This document shows, piece by piece, positions 36,232 through 44,381 of a stretch of 64,000 bases of DNA (positions within the stretch are counted from its first letter, which is position 1; every line of letters begins with the position of its first letter). The DNA lies in NCBI RefSeq assembly GCF_003205205.1, contig NZ_QJRL01000020.1, positions 40,829 to 104,828 on the forward strand. Direction: 5' to 3'. This stretch comes from Pseudomonas sp. LB-090624. Lineage in GTDB: Bacteria; Pseudomonadota; Gammaproteobacteria; Pseudomonadales; Pseudomonadaceae. The notes beneath the pieces are model-generated. The model did not search any database and was not told the origin of the DNA. It saw only the letters and a program-made list of their open reading frames with translations. The position numbers and the translations under genes are program-made.

Positions 36232-37242
36232 ATGGCGTTCAACATTCACAACCGCAACCTGCTCAGCCTGGAACACCACACCACCCGCGAGCTGCGCTAC
36301 CTGCTGGACCTGTCCCGCGACCTCAAGCGTGCCAAGTACACCGGTACCGAGCAGCAGCACCTGAAGGGCAACAACATTGCGCTGATCTTCGAAAAAACCT
36401 CTACCCGTACCCGCTGCGCCTTCGAAGTGGCTGCCTACGACCAAGGCGCCAACGTCACCTACATCGATCCCAATTCCTCACAGATCGGCCATAAAGAAAG
36501 CATGAAGGACACCGCCCGCGTGCTCGGGCGCATGTACGACGCCATCGAGTACCGTGGCTTCAAGCAGGAAATCGTCGAAGAACTGGCCAAGTTCGCCGGG
36601 GTACCGGTGTTCAACGGCCTGACCGACGAATACCACCCCACCCAGATGATCGCCGACGTGCTGACCATGCGTGAGCACAGCGACAAACCGCTGCATGACA
36701 TCAGCTACGCCTACCTGGGCGACGCCCGCAACAACATGGGCAACTCACTGCTGCTGATTGGCGCCAAGCTGGGCATGGACGTGCGCATTGCGGCGCCCAA
36801 GGCGCTGTGGCCACATGACGATCTGGTTGAGCGCTGCAAGCAGTACGCTGAAGAAAGCGGTGCGCGCATTACCCTCACCGAAGACCCGAAAGCTGCGGTC
36901 AAGGGTGTGGACTTCGTCCATACCGACGTGTGGGTATCGATGGGTGAGCCGATCGATGCCTGGGGTGAGCGCATCAAGCAGCTCAAGCCTTATCAGGTGA
37001 ATGCCGAACTGATGAAGTCCACCGGTAACCCGCGGACCAAGTTCATGCACTGCCTGCCGGCGTTCCACAACTCTGAAACCAAGGTCGGTAAGCAGATCGC
37101 CGAACAGTATCCAGACCTGGCCAACGGTATCGAAGTGACCGACGACGTGTTCGAGTCGCCGGCCTGCATCGCCTTCGAGCAGGCGGAAAACCGCATGCAC
37201 ACGATCAAGGCGATCCTGGTGTCGACCCTGGCTGACCTGTAA
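36232..37242 (+). CDS. arcB: Catabolic ornithine carbamoyltransferase
   Basis: Converts citrulline and phosphate to ornithine and carbamoyl phosphate in the deiminase pathway. It has 336 residues with the carbamoyl-phosphate motif EKTSTRTRCAFEVAA (STRTR) near residue 55, the ornithine-side FMHCLPAFH, and the typical catabolic C-terminal region. The ATG at 36232 follows AAGGAG. It is 69 nt after arcA. Confidence 0.96.
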   Translation: MAFNIHNRNLLSLEHHTTRELRYLLDLSRDLKRAKYTGTEQQHLKGNNIALIFEKTSTRTRCAFEVAAYDQGANVTYIDPNSSQIGHKESMKDTARVLGRMYDAIEYRGFKQEIVEELAKFAGVPVFNGLTDEYHPTQMIADVLTMREHSDKPLHDISYAYLGDARNNMGNSLLLIGAKLGMDVRIAAPKALWPHDDLVERCKQYAEESGARITLTEDPKAAVKGVDFVHTDVWVSMGEPIDAWGERIKQLKPYQVNAELMKSTGNPRTKFMHCLPAFHNSETKVGKQIAEQYPDLANGIEVTDDVFESPACIAFEQAENRMHTIKAILVSTLADL

Positions 37243-37260
37243 AGGCCGAATCGACAGGCC

Positions 37261-37294
37261 GGGCAACCCGCTCCCACCGGGGGCGGGCGAGCCC
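37261..37294. repeat. REP-like hairpin between arcB and arcC
   Basis: GGGC-AA-CCCGC, loop, GCGGG-CGA-GCCC: a degenerate REP-type stem in the 95-nt gap. It may stabilise the arcDAB part of the mRNA. Confidence 0.5.
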
Positions 37295-37337
37295 AGTCAA
37301 GAGCAGCGCCTCCCTTCTTTGCTAAAGGACATTCTCC

Positions 37338-38267
37338 ATGCGTATCGTTGTTGCATTGGGCGGCAACGCCCTGCTGCGTCGCGGCGAGCCCATGACCGCT
37401 GACAACCAGCGTGCCAATATCCGCACAGCCACTGAACAGATCGCCAAGATTCACCCGGGCAATGAACTGGTCATCGCCCACGGCAATGGCCCGCAAGTCG
37501 GCCTGCTGTCACTTCAGGCGCTGTCCTACAAGCCCGACGAGGCCTACCCGCTGGATGTGCTGGGTGCCGAAACCGAAGGCATGATCGGCTACATGATCGA
37601 ACAGGAACTGGGCAACCTGCTGGACTTCGAAGTGCCGTTCGCCACCCTGCTGACCCAGGTGGAAGTGGACGCCAATGACCCCGCCTTCAAGGACCCGACC
37701 AAGTTCATCGGCCCGGTTTACAGCAAGGATGAGGCCGAGCGCCTGGCCAAAGAGAAAGGCTGGGTGGTAAAGGCCGATGGCGACAAATACCGCCGCGTGG
37801 TGGCTAGCCCGAAACCCAAGCGCATCTTTGAAATCCGCCCGATCAAGTGGCTGCTGGAGAAGCAAAGCATCGTGATTTGCGCAGGCGGTGGCGGCATCCC
37901 CACCCTGTACGATGAAAACCGCAAGCTCAAAGGTGTCGAGGCGGTGATCGACAAGGATTTGTGCTCGGCGTTGCTGGCCGAACAGCTGGAAGCCGACCTT
38001 CTGATAATCGCCACCGACGTCGATGCGGCGTACATTGACTGGGGCAAGCCCACGCAAAAAGCTATTGCCCAGGGCCATCCGGACGAACTCGAGCGGCTTG
38101 GCTTCGCCGCAGGGTCCATGGGGCCGAAGGTGCAAGCCGCCAGTGAATTCGCCCGCAAGACCGGCAAGGTAGCGGTGATCAGTTCGCTGGAAAACATTGA
38201 AGACATTGTCAAAGGTGCAGCCGGCACGCGGGTTTCTACCGCCAAGTCTGGGATCAGCTACCGTTGA
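37338..38267 (+). CDS. arcC: Carbamate kinase
   Basis: Makes ATP from carbamoyl phosphate and ADP, the energy-yielding last step of the deiminase pathway. It has 309 residues of the amino-acid-kinase fold: VVALGGNALLRRGEPM at the N-terminus, AHGNGPQVGLL near 48, ICAGGGGIPT in the middle and the nucleotide-binding ATDVDAAYIDWG and GSMGPKVQAASEF. It ends the core arc operon; a small gene follows after 55 nt. Confidence 0.97.
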   Translation: MRIVVALGGNALLRRGEPMTADNQRANIRTATEQIAKIHPGNELVIAHGNGPQVGLLSLQALSYKPDEAYPLDVLGAETEGMIGYMIEQELGNLLDFEVPFATLLTQVEVDANDPAFKDPTKFIGPVYSKDEAERLAKEKGWVVKADGDKYRRVVASPKPKRIFEIRPIKWLLEKQSIVICAGGGGIPTLYDENRKLKGVEAVIDKDLCSALLAEQLEADLLIIATDVDAAYIDWGKPTQKAIAQGHPDELERLGFAAGSMGPKVQAASEFARKTGKVAVISSLENIEDIVKGAAGTRVSTAKSGISYR

Positions 38268-38322
38268 ATGCAGTTGGCGGGTGCCTGGCGCCCGCCGTTT
38301 AGCCCTCCGGGAGGATTACGCC

Positions 38323-38694
38323 ATGGCTCAGTTTCAACCCGGTTTCGTGCACATCGAGCGCACTGCGCTGAACAGCGCGGACCATAGCTACAACCTTAAA
38401 ATCGAGTACGAGGCGACGACGAAGGACCCCAAGGAAGGCCGAGGAATTCAGTTCCGCATGCATGGCACCATCGAGGCCAAGCCGGTCGATGAAACGTTCT
38501 TTCTGCCCAAGGATCAGGTACTGCCCAGCTTTTTGATGGTGCTGAGCCGCAAGGCCCAGGCTCATCTTCCCCCCCCCAAGAAGTTCGAAACCCTCGGCTC
38601 GCCACACAAGATCTACGACGCGATGTTCGAAGATATCCGCGCCAAACTGGATGTGAAGTCGGGCGACTCGATCAAGCCTGAACATCTGGAGTGA
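38323..38694 (+). CDS. Small conserved Pseudomonas protein, possibly DUF5064
   Basis: A 123-residue soluble protein starting MAQFQPGFVHIERTALN, with IEYEATTKDPKEGRGI and RMHGTIEAKPVDETFFL. I think it belongs to a Pseudomonas-restricted family (DUF5064) but cannot confirm this. No signal peptide, membrane helix or catalytic motif is visible. It has a strong GGGAGGA ribosome site and is 55 nt after arcC, followed by a hairpin, so it may be the last gene of the arc operon. Function unknown. Confidence 0.75.
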   Translation: MAQFQPGFVHIERTALNSADHSYNLKIEYEATTKDPKEGRGIQFRMHGTIEAKPVDETFFLPKDQVLPSFLMVLSRKAQAHLPPPKKFETLGSPHKIYDAMFEDIRAKLDVKSGDSIKPEHLE

Positions 38695-38706
38695 GTTCAG
38701 CGTTTC

Positions 38707-38725
38707 GGGGCCGCAAAGCGGCCCC
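38707..38725. terminator. Stable hairpin ending the arc region
   Basis: GGGGCCGC-AAA-GCGGCCCC, an 8-bp GC-rich stem 12 nt after the small gene. There is no T-tract, so termination is uncertain. Confidence 0.45.
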
Positions 38726-38778
38726 GGCAATGTTGAGGCATACTACCGCCCTCCCCGGCCACAACCTCGCCCCTCTCC

Positions 38779-40287
38779 ATGCGCATCCACGTCAGCTTTA
38801 TCGACCGCGTCGGCATCACCCAGGAAGTCCTCGCCCTGCTGGGTGCCCGCAACCTCAACCTGGACGCCGTGGAGATGGTCCCGCCGAACGTCTATATCGA
38901 CGCCCCCACCCTCAGCCCCGCAGTCCTGGAAGAACTGCACGACGCGCTGTTCGAGGTGCATGGCGTGCAGTCGGTGGACGTGGTCGACATCCTTCCCGGT
39001 CAACGCCGTCACCTGCAGCTCGATGCCCTGCTGGCCGCCATGAGCGACCCGGTACTGGCGGTGGACAGCGCTGGCAAGGTACTGCTCGCCAACCCGGCGC
39101 TGATCGAGCTATGCGGTCGCGAGTCAGCCGGGCGCTCGGTGGGGGAGCTGTTCGACGACCCGGTATTGCTGCAGGCGCTGCTGGACAACAACTTCCACCT
39201 GCCGATGCGCGAGATGCAGCTGAACGGCCAGAGCCTGCTGCTGGACGCCATGCCGATCACCAATGCCGGTGGCCTGCTGACGCTGTACCCACCCTCGCGC
39301 ATGGGTGAGCGCCTGTCGGCACTGCACCACGACCACGCCGAGGGCTTCGATGCGTTACTCGGCGAGTCGCCGGCCATCCGCACGCTCAAGGCCCGCGCCC
39401 TGCGCGTGGCAGCACTGGATGCGCCGTTGCTGGTGCACGGTGAAACCGGCACCGGCAAAGAACTGGTGGCCCGCGCCTGTCACGCCATCAGCAGCCGCCA
39501 CTCGGCACCGTTCCTGGCCCTGAACTGCGCCGCACTGCCCGAGAGCCTGGCCGAGAGCGAGCTGTTCGGCTATGCCCCCGGTGCCTTCACCGGTGCGCAA
39601 CGCGGTGGCAAACCCGGCTTGATGGAGCTGGCCAACCAGGGCACGGTGTTCCTCGATGAAATTGGCGAGATGTCGCCATACCTGCAGGCCAAGCTGCTGC
39701 GTTTTCTCAGTGACGGCAGCTTCCGCCGGGTAGGCGGCGACCGCGAGGTGAAGGTGGATGTGCGCATCATCAGCGCCACCCATCGCGACCTGGAGCGCAT
39801 GGTAGCCGAAGGCAGTTTCCGTGAAGACCTGTTCTACCGCCTCAACGTGCTCAACCTGCAGGTACCGCCCCTGCGCGACCGTGGCCAGGACATCCTGATG
39901 CTGGCGCACTTCTTCATGCAGCAGGCCTGCACACAAATCCAGCGCCCAGCCTGCCGCCTGACCCCGGCCACCCATTCGGCACTGCTGGCCAACCCGTGGC
40001 CGGGCAATGTGCGCCAACTGCAGAACGTGATTTTCCGCGCAGCGGCCATCTGCGAGGGCAACCTGGTGGACATCGGCGACCTGGACATCGCCGGCACCTC
40101 GGTGGCACGCGGGCAAGACGGCGAAGTGGCCAGCCTGGAGCAAGCCGTTGGCGATTTTGAACGTGAGCTGCTGCAACGGTTATATGCCAGTTACCCCTCG
40201 ACCCGGCAACTGGCCGGGCGCCTGCAAACTTCACATACCGCTATTGCCCAGCGACTGCGTAAATATGGAATTCCCGGCAAAGCCTGA
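38779..40287 (+). CDS. TyrR-family sigma54-dependent activator, GcsR-like
   Basis: A 502-residue regulator: N-terminal ACT domain (about 1-75), PAS domain (about 80-165), AAA+ ATPase (about 190-420) with Walker A GETGTGKE at 221-228, the sigma54-contact loop GAFTGA at 268-273 and Walker B VFLDEIGE. A C-terminal helix-turn-helix lies at about 465-498. The intact GAFTGA means it can work with sigma54, unlike E. coli TyrR. In P. aeruginosa a protein of this build (GcsR) activates the glycine-cleavage operon; the gcv operon with a sigma54 promoter lies four kb away here. PhhR is the alternative family member. Confidence 0.88.
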   Translation: MRIHVSFIDRVGITQEVLALLGARNLNLDAVEMVPPNVYIDAPTLSPAVLEELHDALFEVHGVQSVDVVDILPGQRRHLQLDALLAAMSDPVLAVDSAGKVLLANPALIELCGRESAGRSVGELFDDPVLLQALLDNNFHLPMREMQLNGQSLLLDAMPITNAGGLLTLYPPSRMGERLSALHHDHAEGFDALLGESPAIRTLKARALRVAALDAPLLVHGETGTGKELVARACHAISSRHSAPFLALNCAALPESLAESELFGYAPGAFTGAQRGGKPGLMELANQGTVFLDEIGEMSPYLQAKLLRFLSDGSFRRVGGDREVKVDVRIISATHRDLERMVAEGSFREDLFYRLNVLNLQVPPLRDRGQDILMLAHFFMQQACTQIQRPACRLTPATHSALLANPWPGNVRQLQNVIFRAAAICEGNLVDIGDLDIAGTSVARGQDGEVASLEQAVGDFERELLQRLYASYPSTRQLAGRLQTSHTAIAQRLRKYGIPGKA

Positions 40288-40453
40288 TAGAAGTGGAAAC
40301 AACCCAGTTGCTATTCAGGTTTTTCCTACGCCAGTGAAAGATACTCTCCCACCTATGCCTCGTAGAATGGTGACCATGTAATTCCACCTGTCATCCCACT
40401 TGTCCGCCCCACGGCGGGGAGTGGTTCGCTACTGGATATAACGAGAGCACCTG

Positions 40454-41659
40454 ATGTTTGAACTCGATTTTTACGGGACACTTGTAGCCGCCTCTTTAGT
40501 CCTGTTACTGGGACGCAGCCTGGTCGCGCGCATTGGTTTCTTGCGCGCCTACAATATTCCGGAACCTGTTGCCGGTGGACTGGTAGTCGCCCTTGCACTG
40601 CTGGCGTTGCGCAGTTTCGATGTCCACGTGCAGTTTGATACTTCGCTGCAAACCCCTTTGATGCTGGCATTTTTTGCCACCATCGGTCTGAGCGCCGATT
40701 TTGCCAGCCTGAAAAAGGGTGGGCGCGTAGTGACCGTGTTCTTGCTGGTAGTGACCAGCCTGCTGCTGGTGCAGAACGGCATGGGTATCGGGCTGGCCAC
40801 GGCATTGGGGCTCGACCCGCTCATGGGCCTGCTGGCAGGGTCCATCACCTTGTCGGGTGGCCACGGTACCGGTGCAGCCTGGGGCGCAACGTTCAGCGAA
40901 AAATTCGGCCTGGCCTCGGCCTCCGAACTGGCGATGGCCTCGGCCACCTTCGGGCTGGTGCTCGGAGGCTTGATCGGTGGCCCAGTGGCCCGGCTGTTGA
41001 TCAAACGGGTAAAAACCCCAGGCCCCGAAGAAGAAATACCGCAACTACCCAAAGGCTTCGAGCGCCCAGACAAAGAGCGGCTGATTACCTCGTTTTCATT
41101 TGTTGAAACCCTTGCGCTGATTGCAGTCAGTTTGCTTGCCGGGTCGTTACTCAATAGCGCGCTCAAAGGCACTGCATTCGAGCTGCCTACCTTTGTTTGT
41201 GTGTTGTTCGTGGGCGTAGTGCTGCGCAATGGCCTGTCAGCGTTCGGCGTTTACCGAGTGTTCGAACGGGAAGTCTCGGTACTGGGCAACGTCAGTTTGT
41301 CGTTGTTCCTGGCCATTGCCCTGATGTCGCTAAAACTGTGGGACCTGGCAGCACTGGCGTTGCCGTTCTTTGTGTTGCTGGCCGCGCAAACGCTGGTCAT
41401 GGCATTGTTTGCCATCTTCGTCACATTCAGGGTGATGGGTCGCAACTATGATGCGGCGGTGTTGGCTGCCGGGCACTGTGGTTTCGGCCTGGGTGCAACG
41501 CCCACGGCGATTGCCAACATGCAAGCAGTGACCCAGCGCTACGGCGCATCGCACATCGCCTTCCTGGTGGTGCCGATGGTAGGAGCGTTCTTCATCGATA
41601 TCATCAATGTCATCGTGATCAAGCTGTACCTGGCGTTGCCATTGTTCATCACAGGCTAG
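40454..41659 (+). CDS. gltS: Sodium/glutamate symporter
   Basis: A 401-residue GltS-family inner membrane protein with two homologous halves of about five helices each. The family reentrant-loop motifs are present: LSGGHGTGAAWG in the first half and AGHCGFGLGATPTAIANM in the second. It imports glutamate with sodium. It follows the activator gene on the same strand after 166 nt in which I see no clear sigma54 promoter. Confidence 0.93.
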   Translation: MFELDFYGTLVAASLVLLLGRSLVARIGFLRAYNIPEPVAGGLVVALALLALRSFDVHVQFDTSLQTPLMLAFFATIGLSADFASLKKGGRVVTVFLLVVTSLLLVQNGMGIGLATALGLDPLMGLLAGSITLSGGHGTGAAWGATFSEKFGLASASELAMASATFGLVLGGLIGGPVARLLIKRVKTPGPEEEIPQLPKGFERPDKERLITSFSFVETLALIAVSLLAGSLLNSALKGTAFELPTFVCVLFVGVVLRNGLSAFGVYRVFEREVSVLGNVSLSLFLAIALMSLKLWDLAALALPFFVLLAAQTLVMALFAIFVTFRVMGRNYDAAVLAAGHCGFGLGATPTAIANMQAVTQRYGASHIAFLVVPMVGAFFIDIINVIVIKLYLALPLFITG

Positions 41660-41707
41660 GCCATTCGGCGGCGCTGTCGACACGGCCTTGCGTCACGAAG
41701 GATCAGC

Positions 41708-41736
41708 CAGCCCCGGGCATGGCTAGCCTGGGGCTG
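41708..41736. terminator. Hairpin between convergent gltS and ridA-like genes
   Basis: CAGCCCC and GGGGCTG pair around an inner GGC-TA-GCC stem. It lies between two convergent stops and may serve both strands; no T-tract. Confidence 0.4.
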
Positions 41737-41749
41737 ACGTTCCCCTGGT

Positions 41750-42247
41750 TCAGGGACGCACCGCTGTCACTTCGATCTCGACGCGCCAGGCAGGGTCGGC
41801 CAGGCCGGCAACCTGGAACGCCGAGCGCGCAGGAAGGACTGGCTGCTTGGCAGCTGGCCCAAAGAACTGGGTATAGCCGGCCATGAAACCGTCAAAATCC
41901 ATCTTCCCGCCGTTCTCCGGCCCACCCACCAAAAACACCTGCATCTTCACCACGTCGGTGAGGCCAAGGCCCAGCGCTTTCAACTGCTGCTGAATGTTCT
42001 GCAGCACACTGATGGTTTGGGCCTGGGTGTCCCCGTAAGCTTCGAGCGAGTGCTGGGGCGCGTCAGGATGGATCACCGACGGGACGGAACCGCTCAGGTA
42101 GACGACCGTCTTCCCTGCGGGCACCTCTACCGCCGATGAGATAGGGAAACTGCCCGCGCCATGGCGCACGATCTCTTGTGCCTGTGCACTTGCGGCACCT
42201 GCAAGTGCCATAGCCATTGCTGCTGCGGTGTTGAACGCGACTTTCAT
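41750..42247 (-). CDS. Exported RidA/YjgF-family protein
   Basis: A 165-residue protein with a clear signal peptide (about 1-23, ending SAQA) and a complete RidA domain. The catalytic arginine R141 of the family is present in LPARSAFQV, followed by RVEIEVTAV. RidA proteins hydrolyse reactive enamines/imines released by PLP enzymes and by amino-acid oxidases, usually in the cytosol; a periplasmic copy is unusual. AGGAGA lies before the ATG at 42247. It is 77 nt downstream of a Tat-exported FAD oxidoreductase gene, which would make imines in the same compartment. Confidence 0.88.
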   Translation of the reverse strand: MKVAFNTAAAMAMALAGAASAQAQEIVRHGAGSFPISSAVEVPAGKTVVYLSGSVPSVIHPDAPQHSLEAYGDTQAQTISVLQNIQQQLKALGLGLTDVVKMQVFLVGGPENGGKMDFDGFMAGYTQFFGPAAKQPVLPARSAFQVAGLADPAWRVEIEVTAVRP

Positions 42248-42324
42248 GCTGTTCTCCTGATGATTGCCAAAAATATGCACGCATCGTCGATACGCGCACG
42301 GGTCATTCCATTGCGCCAGGCGGC

Positions 42325-43740
42325 CTAGAATCGGTACAGGCTGAAGGGTTTAGGGTCCAGCACCGGTGCCTCGCCAAGCAGCAGATCGGCCGACACTTCG
42401 GCTGACACCGGGCTTTCCGTCATCCCCCACCCGGTCGCGGTGTTGAGGACCAGCCCTGGGTAATCCTTGACCTGCGAAATGATAGGGTTCTCATCCGGAG
42501 CAATGGCCATGGCTCCGCTCCACTGATCGATCAGCTTCGCATCGCTGAAGGCTGGGAACTCGAGCTTGAGTTTTTCCAGAGATGCATTCAGCTCCGGAAG
42601 GTCCGGGGCCGCCGTCATCAGCCGGTTTTTCTCGAAAGGCGAAACTTCGTCCAGCTTCCAGTGCGTTGGCTGGATGAACGAATCGATCAGCTGCTTGTTG
42701 AGCGAGATGTGCACCGGGAAGTCCGGTATGGCCAGCAGAGGCAGGTACTTGTAGCCGTACATGAACGACTCTTTCACCACCGGCGCAACCACGACACGCG
42801 GCGATGTGGCATAGGTGCCGTCGGCCTGCTCACGGAAGTAGATATTGCCTGGCAATGCAACGTTGCCGCCGGGCGCACGGGGTGCCGCACTGATGATTTG
42901 CTGGGACTGGTAAGCGGGCAAGGTGGGTATATCGACGCCCAGGTTCTGCATGAACAATCTGGACCAAGCGCCGCCCGCCACGATCACCCGCGACGTGCGG
43001 ATCGCGCCTTTCTCGGTCACCACATCAGAGATGGCACCAGCCTGGGTCTCCAGGCCCCTTGCGGCACAGTGGGTATAGATACGCACGCCCATTTGCTTGG
43101 CGTACTCCGCCATGACGAACGACGCGCGCTCGGCATCCAGGCTGCCGGAATCTTCTTCGAAACCCGCGACCGTCCATTTTGACGATGCTCCGCGCAGGCG
43201 CTGTTCAAGTTCATGGCCCTGGATGATTCGCGTCTTGAACGGTATAGCCGCTGATACTTCGCGGCTTTTGCTATCGATCCATGTTCTGACGCCTTCCAGG
43301 TCTTCTTCATCGAACGGTACTTCCACCCGGCCCTGCGTGCGATAGCTGGTATCTGCCCCCACTTTGGCATTCATTTCGCGCCAACGTTGCTTGGCAAGAT
43401 GGTGCAACTGGAAAGTTGCGTCTGGCATCTTGTAGGTCATGACCTGGCCATAGAACCTGCAAGACTGCTCACCGGCAATTTCACCTTTTTCAACAACAAC
43501 TACCGAAAGGCCGCGCTCGACAAGGTTGATTGCAGTCATGAGCCCCAGAATACCAGCCCCCACGACGACGGCGTCCGCCTGTTCGGGAAGCGCACCCGCG
43601 GTGCCTTCGACATAGCCAAACCGCGGTTTGCCGGGGATCAACCGGCCTTCGCGGGTCAGCAAAGGGGTCAGCACCCCGGCGCCGCCCGCAACAGCCAACA
43701 CACCGCCCCCGATCAAAAAATTACGCCTCGTCATTCCCAT
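42325..43740 (-). CDS. Tat-exported FAD-dependent (D-amino-acid-type) oxidoreductase
   Basis: A 471-residue DAO-superfamily flavoprotein. The N-terminus has a twin-arginine signal (TRRNFLIGGG, residues 4-13). The FAD dinucleotide fold begins AVVVGAGILGLMTAINL (GAGILG 61-66), with VVVVEKGEIAGEQS after it. The C-terminal SGAMAIAPDENPIIS and GWGMTESP segments complete the FAD site. Enzymes of this type oxidise amino acids or sarcosine-like amines to imines; the substrate is unknown. A folded, FAD-loaded protein exported by Tat would act in the periplasm. The ATG at 43740 has AAGGG upstream. Confidence 0.85.
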   Translation of the reverse strand: MGMTRRNFLIGGGVLAVAGGAGVLTPLLTREGRLIPGKPRFGYVEGTAGALPEQADAVVVGAGILGLMTAINLVERGLSVVVVEKGEIAGEQSCRFYGQVMTYKMPDATFQLHHLAKQRWREMNAKVGADTSYRTQGRVEVPFDEEDLEGVRTWIDSKSREVSAAIPFKTRIIQGHELEQRLRGASSKWTVAGFEEDSGSLDAERASFVMAEYAKQMGVRIYTHCAARGLETQAGAISDVVTEKGAIRTSRVIVAGGAWSRLFMQNLGVDIPTLPAYQSQQIISAAPRAPGGNVALPGNIYFREQADGTYATSPRVVVAPVVKESFMYGYKYLPLLAIPDFPVHISLNKQLIDSFIQPTHWKLDEVSPFEKNRLMTAAPDLPELNASLEKLKLEFPAFSDAKLIDQWSGAMAIAPDENPIISQVKDYPGLVLNTATGWGMTESPVSAEVSADLLLGEAPVLDPKPFSLYRF

Positions 43741-44120
43741 GACAGTTCCCTTTCCTGGTGTTCGATGTTGTTTTTTCTGAGTCCAGACAGCAAGGCACAT
43801 GCGTGTGCCGACAGCCGTTGAAGGCGGCTATTCTGGTAAGCCTCAGTTCCAGAACACATCGCTGAGGGCAAATACTTAGTTCAGCTATTTGAAAACTATC
43901 GCGCAGGGGACATGCACAGTTAGTTTGGCGACATTGAATGCGAAAATAAGAAATTATTACCCACGCCGACAGGGAAACAGCGTTTGCGCTGGGTTGAAAC
44001 ATAAGGCGCTTGGTGGCTTCGAAGTTTGTAGATTTGAATGAGGCCCAGCTGAGCCAGCCAGTGGCTCAGCGAAGGATTTCGGTGCTGTGAACCTCCTGGT
44101 GCCAAGAGTCGCCACGCAAA

Positions 44121-44157
44121 TGTATCGATTTGAATACACCGTACCGAAATCAATACG
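44121..44157. promoter_or_regulatory. Inverted repeat, possible operator
   Basis: TGTATCGATTT (44121-44131) and AAATCAATACG (44147-44157) are inverted with nine of eleven matches. The first 18 nt (TGTATCG-N4-GAATACA) also have the length and ends of a GcsR-type site. It lies in the divergent gap, so it could serve the oxidoreductase gene or gcv. Confidence 0.35.
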
Positions 44158-44220
44158 CGACCGCTCAAGCGCCGCTACGCAAGGGTTTGATCGCCAACCG
44201 CTTTTTGAGCGAGTCAGCCG

Positions 44221-44238
44221 TGTAGCGTTTTCGTTCCA
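44221..44238 (+). promoter_or_regulatory. Predicted GcsR-type enhancer site upstream of gcvH
   Basis: TGTAGCG-N4-CGTTCCA resembles the 18-bp site TGTAACG-N4-CGTTCCG described, as I recall, for P. aeruginosa GcsR, with two differences in 14 defined bases. It lies about 65-80 nt upstream of the sigma54 promoter, a normal enhancer distance. Confidence 0.55.
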
Positions 44239-44300
44239 TCGAAGCTGCGAAGCCTTTGGATAAAAACGATAACCTATTGTTTTATATACAAAATTATAGA

Positions 44301-44318
44301 TTGGCCGTGTTTTTGCTT
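44301..44318 (+). promoter_or_regulatory. Predicted sigma54 promoter of the gcv operon
   Basis: TTGGCCG-TGTTT-TTGCTT: GG at 44303-44304 and GC at 44315-44316 are separated by exactly ten nt, as required for -24/-12 elements, and both flanks fit TGGCAC-N5-TTGC except for two bases. Predicted start near 44328, about 55 nt before gcvH. Confidence 0.65.
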
Positions 44319-44381
44319 AGGGAAACCCAACCAAGAGCGCGGAGCCACCGCGCCCACCGCCCTGCTTCCTGAGGATTCCCC

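Larger units (their letters stand above)
43741..44381. other. 641-nt intergenic region with divergent control signals
   Basis: I see no convincing gene. Small frames on the minus strand (up to about 90 codons) lack ribosome sites and normal composition. The region has lower GC than its surroundings. It holds a GCTGAGCCA/TGGCTCAGC hairpin at 44048-44070, an inverted repeat at 44121-44157, a GcsR-type site at 44221-44238, an AT-rich stretch at 44260-44300 and a sigma54 promoter at 44301-44318. Confidence 0.7.

Noticed and set aside
40288..40453. Sigma54 promoter upstream of gltS
   Set aside because: GG and GC pairs near 40295-40312 are spaced by 13 nt instead of 10.
43721..44002. 93-codon minus-strand frame upstream of the FAD oxidoreductase
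   Set aside because: No ribosome site, unusual composition, and it runs into the oxidoreductase start in another frame.
44240..44381. Glycine riboswitch upstream of gcvH
   Set aside because: The leader after the predicted start is only about 55 nt and shows no tandem aptamer-like structure.
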